Shown here piece after piece: positions 59,671-64,000 of a stretch of DNA of 64,000 nucleotides. Origin of the DNA: Nocardia farcinica (lineage in GTDB: Bacteria; Actinomycetota; Actinomycetes; Mycobacteriales; Mycobacteriaceae); the NCBI RefSeq assembly GCF_001182745.1, contig NZ_LN868938.1, positions 2,852,001-2,916,000 on the forward strand, read 5' to 3'. The notes under the pieces were generated by a model. It did not search any database, was not told the origin of the DNA, and saw nothing but the letters and a program-made list of their open reading frames with translations. Position 1 is the stretch's first letter. Every line of letters begins with the position of its first letter. Made by a program: the position numbers and the translations under genes.

Positions 59671-62600
59671 TCAGCCCTGCTCGCCGGTGAGCCGGCCGAC
59701 GATCACCGCACCGGTGCCGCAACCGGAACCGTCGGTGCGGTAGGTGCCGTCCACGCCGAGGCGTGCCTGCGGCGAGAGCAGCACGTCGGCCTCGAGCTGA
59801 CGCACGCGCGTGGCGGGCGTGCCGTCACCGCCGAGCCTGCGGTCGGCCGGGCGCTCGTAGAGCGGGGCGCCGCCGCACATGGCCTCGGCGATGCGCTGCC
59901 GCCCGGCCAGCTGACGCTGCTGGGCCCGCTGCTGGTACTCCTCGCGCCGTCCCGGCTCGATGGCCTGGATGAAGGCCTGCGGATGCACCACCGCGAGCAG
60001 ACCCGACACGTGACCGAAGCCGAGCGAGGTCACCAGGCCCGCCTTGAGCGGGAACCGGTCGCCGAAGCGCAGCGCCTCGCGCAGCCACACCAGATGCGGG
60101 TACTCGCGCATCTTCTCGTCCACGCAGTCCAGGCTCCGGTTCGGCGGCACCACACCGGTTTCCAGCACCTGGCACAGGCCGATCAGCTGGAACGCGGCGG
60201 CACCACCCTTGGCGTGCCCGGTCAGGCTCTTCTGCGAGACGACGAACAGCGGGGCGCCCGTGGAGCGGCCGATCGCGGCGGCCAGCCGCTCGTGCAGCTC
60301 CGACTCGTTCGGGTCGTTGGCCGCGGTCGAGGTGTCGTGCTTGGAGATCACCGCGATCTCGTCCGGCGCGACACCGAGCTTGCGCAGTTCCGCGGCGAAG
60401 CGGGACTCGCGGCCGCCGCGGCCCGCGCCGAGCGCGCCGAGGCCGGGCGCCGGGATCGAGGTGTGCACGCCGTCGGCGAAGGACTGGGCGTAGGCCACCA
60501 CGCCGAGCACCGGCAGGCCCATCTCCAGCGCCACCGAACCGCGGGCCAGCAGCACGGTGCCGCCGCCCTGCGATTCCACGAAGCCGCCGCGACGGCGGTC
60601 GTTGGCGCGGGAGAAGTACCGGTCGCTGATGCCCTTGGCGCGCATGGCCGCCGAGTCCGCGGTGGCCGACATGTCACCGAAGCCGACGATGCCCTCGATG
60701 CCGAGGTCGTCGTAGCCGCCGGCGACCACCACGTCGGCCTTGCCGAGCCGGATCTTGTCCACGCCTTCCTCGACCGAGACCGCGGCCGTGGCGCAGGCCG
60801 CGACCGGGTGCACCATCGCGCCGTAGCTGCCGACGTAGGACTGCACCACGTGCGCCAGCGCCACGTTGGGCAGCGCCTCCTGCAGGATGTCGTTCGGGCG
60901 CGGCTCGCCGAGCAGGTTGTCGACGTAGAGCGAGCGCATCGAGGACATGCCGCCCATGCCGGTTCCCTGGGTGTTGGCCACCAGGCTGGGGTGCACCCAC
61001 TGCATCAGCTCGGCCGGGCTGAACCCGGAGCCGATGAACGCGTCCACCGTGCAGGCGATGTTCCACAGCGCGACCCGGTCCACCGATCCGGCCATGTCGG
61101 CCGAGATGCCCCAGACCGTCGGATCCCAGCCGGTGGGGATCTGCCCGCCGACGGTGCGCGAGAGCTTCGCCTTGCGCGGCACCCGGATCTCGGTGCCCGC
61201 CTTGCGGGTCACCTGCCAGTCGCCGGAATCCGGCACCGGCGCGATGACGGTGTGCTCGGGGTCGGCGGCGTGGAAGGCGCGCGCCTCGGCCTCGCCGCCG
61301 ACCGTGAAGGTCAGGTCGCGGTCGAGGAACACCGAGGTCATCAGCGGCGCGCTGTTGTCGACCATGGCCGCGTCGTCCTCGTAGCGGCGGATGCCGCAGC
61401 GGGCGACCACGGTGTCGTGGTAGCGCTCGGCCAGTTCGTGCTCGGGCACGTACTCGCCGGATTCCGCGTCGTACCACCCCGGCTTCGGGTCGTTCTCCCA
61501 CTTCACCAGGCCGGTGGTCCAGGCCAGCTCCAGCACGCCCGCGGCGGAGAGCTCGTCGGAGACCTCCATCTCGAAGCGGGTGCGCGAGGAGCCGTACGGG
61601 CCCAGCTCGGCCGCGCCGACGATGACGACCATGTCGTCGAGATCGGCGCTCACCTCGCCCCATTCGGGCACCGGCAGAGCCGAGGTGGCGGTGGGCGGCG
61701 CGGGCAGCGCCGGGATGGTCGCCTCGGCCGCGGCGTCCTCGGCCGCGGCGGCCGCCGCCTCCTGCGCCTGCTTGGCCAGCTCGGGCAGGTCCAGCTTGGC
61801 CCGGGCGAGCCCGCCGGTCAGGTCGATCTGCTGGGGACCGGCCGCGGTCACCTGACGTGCCCGCGCGGTGCACCACTTGAGCAGTTCGTCGGCCATCTCG
61901 GTGGTCGACCAGGTCTGCACACCCGCCTTCTCGACCGCCTCGACCATCGGATCGTTGTGGCCCATCAACCCGGTGCCGCGCACCCAGCCGATCAGCGCGT
62001 GCACCAGGGTGACCCGCTTGGACCAGGACTTCTCCGACCGCCACTTGGCGATGACCGCGTCCAGCGCGGCCTTGGACTCGCCGTAGGCGCCGTCGCCGCC
62101 GAACATGCCCCGGTTGGGCGAGCCCGGCAGCACCACGTGCAGCGAGGCGTCGACGTCGTGGTCGGCGCCGAGCTGGGACAGCCCGCCGATCAGCCGCTCG
62201 ACCGACCACAGCAGCACGCGCATCTCCAGCTCGGCGCGCGCGCCCGCGTCGGCGAGGTCACCGGCCACCCGCGGCGCCGCGAACGGCAGCAGCAGGGTGG
62301 GCGTCATGGCGTCCTTGATCTTGATCTTGGCGCCGCCCGCGTTGTCGACCTGCTCGCTGCCGACCCATTCGATGAGCGCGTCGACGTCCTGGTAGGAGGC
62401 CATGTTCGCCGGCAGCACCCACAGCGCGGCGCCCGCGCGGGCGTGCTCGCGGTAGAGCTGCTTGTAGAAGCCCAGCCGCTCGTCGTTCAGGCTCGAGGTG
62501 GTGACCACCACGGTCGCGCCGCCGCCGAGCAGCCGCCCGGTGACCGCCGCCGCGATGGAACCCTTGCTGGCGCCGGTGATCACGGCGACGTCGCCGGACC

Positions 62601-64000
62601 ACTGCCCCGGCTCCTCGGTCTGCCGCGCCGCCTCGGCGATGCGCTCGTAGAGGCCGGCCAGCACGGAACGTGCCTCGCCCTTGGCGCGCTCGCGCCACCA
62701 ATCCGCCTGCGCGGCAACGGCGTCGCCCGACCCGAGGAAGCCGTCGACCTGCTGCGCGGCCGCGGCGGCGTCGTCGATGAGCCACAGCCGGGCCAGATCC
62801 TCGCGGGCGCTGGCCCAGCGGTCGTCGATCAGCACGGCCTTGCGGGCGTCGAACGCCGGGGCCACCATCCGCGGCCAATCCGCACCGAGTTCGGCGGAGA
62901 CCAGGTCGACCAGCGAGTCGTCGGTCGCCTCCGGCGCCGAGGCGCGATCGCCCAGCCCCAGATGCTCGAGAATGACCCGCGCCGCCGAGGCGAGCACGCC
63001 GTCACGGCCGGTGATCTGCTCGGTGAACTCGCCGAGCGCGGCCGCGTCGACGGTCGCGCCGCCGCCCCCGCCGCTCGCGGGCAGCGTCACGCTGATACCG
63101 CGCCGGGCGGCCACGGCCTGCACGGCGGCGTCGATGGCGGCATCCACCGCGGCGCCGTCGTTGAGCGGGCCGGACACCAGGCCACCCAGGTCGCCGCCGC
63201 GCACGCTGGCGCCCTCGCGGGTGCCCAGCGAGACCTCCGCGGTGACATGACTGGCCCAGCCGTCACCGAGCTCCCAGACCTTCTTCACGCGCTCGGCGAT
63301 GGCGGCGGGCCGCTTGCCGGACGGGCCGAAGACCTTGCGCAGGTGATCGCCGATGGCGTCGGAGAGCACCGAACCGAACGGCTTGTAGGTGCGGGCGAGG
63401 CGGTCGACGGTGGCCGACAGCGCGCCCATGTCCGCGTCGGCGGCACCGTCGATGGCGCCGAGCGAGAGCTCCGAGCCGAGGTCGACCAGCAGCTGGTTGC
63501 GCCGCGAGGACACGCCGTCGCACAGGCCCTCGATGGTGTCCACCGGGCCGATCTGATCCAGCCGCAGCTTCGTCCACAGGGCGATGAGCACCCGGGTGGC
63601 GTCGGCGGCGGTGAAGGCGATGTCGTCGGGGCGCGGGCCGCCCGAGCCGGCGACCGGGGCGGGCGCCGCGACGGGCGCGGCCTGCTCGGCGGCCGGAGCG
63701 GCGCTCGCGGCCGGGGTCTCCGCCGGCTCGTCGACCGGCGCGGGATCGGTGTCGGTGGAGTAGACGATCGCGGCTTCGCGCTCGATGTTGAGCACCTCGA
63801 CGGTGGCCGAGCCGAAGGCGGGCAGCTTCAGCGTCTGGCTGGCCAGGTTCGCCACGGTCGGGGTCGCGCCGAGGCCGATCTCGACGAACCGCTCGACGCC
63901 GAGACCGCCGTGCGCGGTGTCGGTGAACAGCAGGTCCTGGGTCTCGATCCAGCGCACCGGGCTGGCGAACTGCCAGGCCAGCAGCTCGATGAGCACCACA
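59671..64000 (-). CDS. fas: Type I fatty acid synthase, C-terminal 1442 residues, 5' end outside window
   Basis: Open from the window edge to the stop at 59671. The full protein should be about 3,000 residues, so nearly half is visible. Numbered from the edge: the end of the malonyl/palmitoyl transferase region is about 1-80, then an Ala/Pro-rich linker about 87-119. The carrier domain is about 125-290, with the phosphopantetheine Ser in GVSSRRNQLL near 164. The ketoreductase is about 470-740 (VAVITGASKGSIAAAV). The ketosynthase is about 840-1390, with active Cys1069 in HPVAACATAAVS and His in KHDTSTAAND and SLTGHAKGG. This mammal/fungus-like fused synthase is typical of mycolate makers and starts the chains that CmrA-type enzymes later use. 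Confidence 0.97.
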   Translation of the reverse strand, partial: VVLIELLAWQFASPVRWIETQDLLFTDTAHGGLGVERFVEIGLGATPTVANLASQTLKLPAFGSATVEVLNIEREAAIVYSTDTDPAPVDEPAETPAASAAPAAEQAAPVAAPAPVAGSGGPRPDDIAFTAADATRVLIALWTKLRLDQIGPVDTIEGLCDGVSSRRNQLLVDLGSELSLGAIDGAADADMGALSATVDRLARTYKPFGSVLSDAIGDHLRKVFGPSGKRPAAIAERVKKVWELGDGWASHVTAEVSLGTREGASVRGGDLGGLVSGPLNDGAAVDAAIDAAVQAVAARRGISVTLPASGGGGGATVDAAALGEFTEQITGRDGVLASAARVILEHLGLGDRASAPEATDDSLVDLVSAELGADWPRMVAPAFDARKAVLIDDRWASAREDLARLWLIDDAAAAAQQVDGFLGSGDAVAAQADWWRERAKGEARSVLAGLYERIAEAARQTEEPGQWSGDVAVITGASKGSIAAAVTGRLLGGGATVVVTTSSLNDERLGFYKQLYREHARAGAALWVLPANMASYQDVDALIEWVGSEQVDNAGGAKIKIKDAMTPTLLLPFAAPRVAGDLADAGARAELEMRVLLWSVERLIGGLSQLGADHDVDASLHVVLPGSPNRGMFGGDGAYGESKAALDAVIAKWRSEKSWSKRVTLVHALIGWVRGTGLMGHNDPMVEAVEKAGVQTWSTTEMADELLKWCTARARQVTAAGPQQIDLTGGLARAKLDLPELAKQAQEAAAAAAEDAAAEATIPALPAPPTATSALPVPEWGEVSADLDDMVVIVGAAELGPYGSSRTRFEMEVSDELSAAGVLELAWTTGLVKWENDPKPGWYDAESGEYVPEHELAERYHDTVVARCGIRRYEDDAAMVDNSAPLMTSVFLDRDLTFTVGGEAEARAFHAADPEHTVIAPVPDSGDWQVTRKAGTEIRVPRKAKLSRTVGGQIPTGWDPTVWGISADMAGSVDRVALWNIACTVDAFIGSGFSPAELMQWVHPSLVANTQGTGMGGMSSMRSLYVDNLLGEPRPNDILQEALPNVALAHVVQSYVGSYGAMVHPVAACATAAVSVEEGVDKIRLGKADVVVAGGYDDLGIEGIVGFGDMSATADSAAMRAKGISDRYFSRANDRRRGGFVESQGGGTVLLARGSVALEMGLPVLGVVAYAQSFADGVHTSIPAPGLGALGAGRGGRESRFAAELRKLGVAPDEIAVISKHDTSTAANDPNESELHERLAAAIGRSTGAPLFVVSQKSLTGHAKGGAAAFQLIGLCQVLETGVVPPNRSLDCVDEKMREYPHLVWLREALRFGDRFPLKAGLVTSLGFGHVSGLLAVVHPQAFIQAIEPGRREEYQQRAQQRQLAGRQRIAEAMCGGAPLYERPADRRLGGDGTPATRVRQLEADVLLSPQARLGVDGTYRTDGSGCGTGAVIVGRLTGEQG

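Overview
The window is about 70% G+C, densely coded, and looks like a mycolic-acid actinobacterium, most likely Nocardia or a close relative. The reasons are a type I fatty acid synthase with its own AcpS, a mycolate reductase (CmrA) homologue, a 1632-residue NAD glutamate dehydrogenase, an aa3-oxidase accessory subunit, and many genes with a TANNNT box 6-7 nt before the start codon (leaderless transcripts). From memory of Mycobacterium tuberculosis, two long blocks keep its gene order: pepN to the ssb-like gene (like Rv2467-Rv2478c, here 11.7-28.7 kb) and cmrA to fas (like Rv2509-Rv2524c, here 42.9-64 kb). No database search was possible.

Layout. 1-10.6 kb: a truncated type I polyketide synthase (KS-AT-DH-ER-KR, running off the left edge) faces away from an SRPBCC protein, a MacB/FtsX-type ABC exporter pair, an MTB12-like lipoprotein and a NUDIX hydrolase. 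10.6-28.3 kb: purC, pepN, two cytochrome-oxidase-linked small proteins, aglA, glbO, an HNH protein, a regulator facing azlCD, a thioesterase, gdh and ettA. 28.3-43.7 kb is the accessory stretch: a decayed ssb-like pseudogene, threonine dehydratase, a CopD-CtaG fusion, tRNA-Arg, dps, an orphan ectB, a desaturase lacking its N-terminal half beside an intact partner reductase and a TetR regulator, an MFS protein facing padR-fadH, then cmrA. 43.8-50.4 kb: a 19-residue peptide gene, a HerA-like ATPase, orn, tRNA-His, an SDR/SnoaL pair, a 16-bp tandem repeat array, an L,D-transpeptidase and tRNA-Lys. 50.4-64 kb: a lytic transglycosylase behind a 0.74-kb regulatory region, small envelope proteins, bcp, a TetR-controlled DrrAB-like exporter, a membrane protein of unknown function, a TetR regulator, acpS and the 3' 4.3 kb of fas.

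Together the genes centre on lipid and envelope building: FAS-I with AcpS, CmrA, the PKS with its neighbouring exporter, a degraded desaturase system, cell-wall enzymes, and respiration and copper assembly. The best candidates for something undescribed are the 19-aa hydrophobic peptide with its own promoter and terminator, the half-desaturase kept with an intact reductase and a DesT-like operator, the internally deleted ssb-like gene, a dispersed repeat in two convergent intergenic gaps, the 16-bp x 8 array, and the layered control sites before the transglycosylase.
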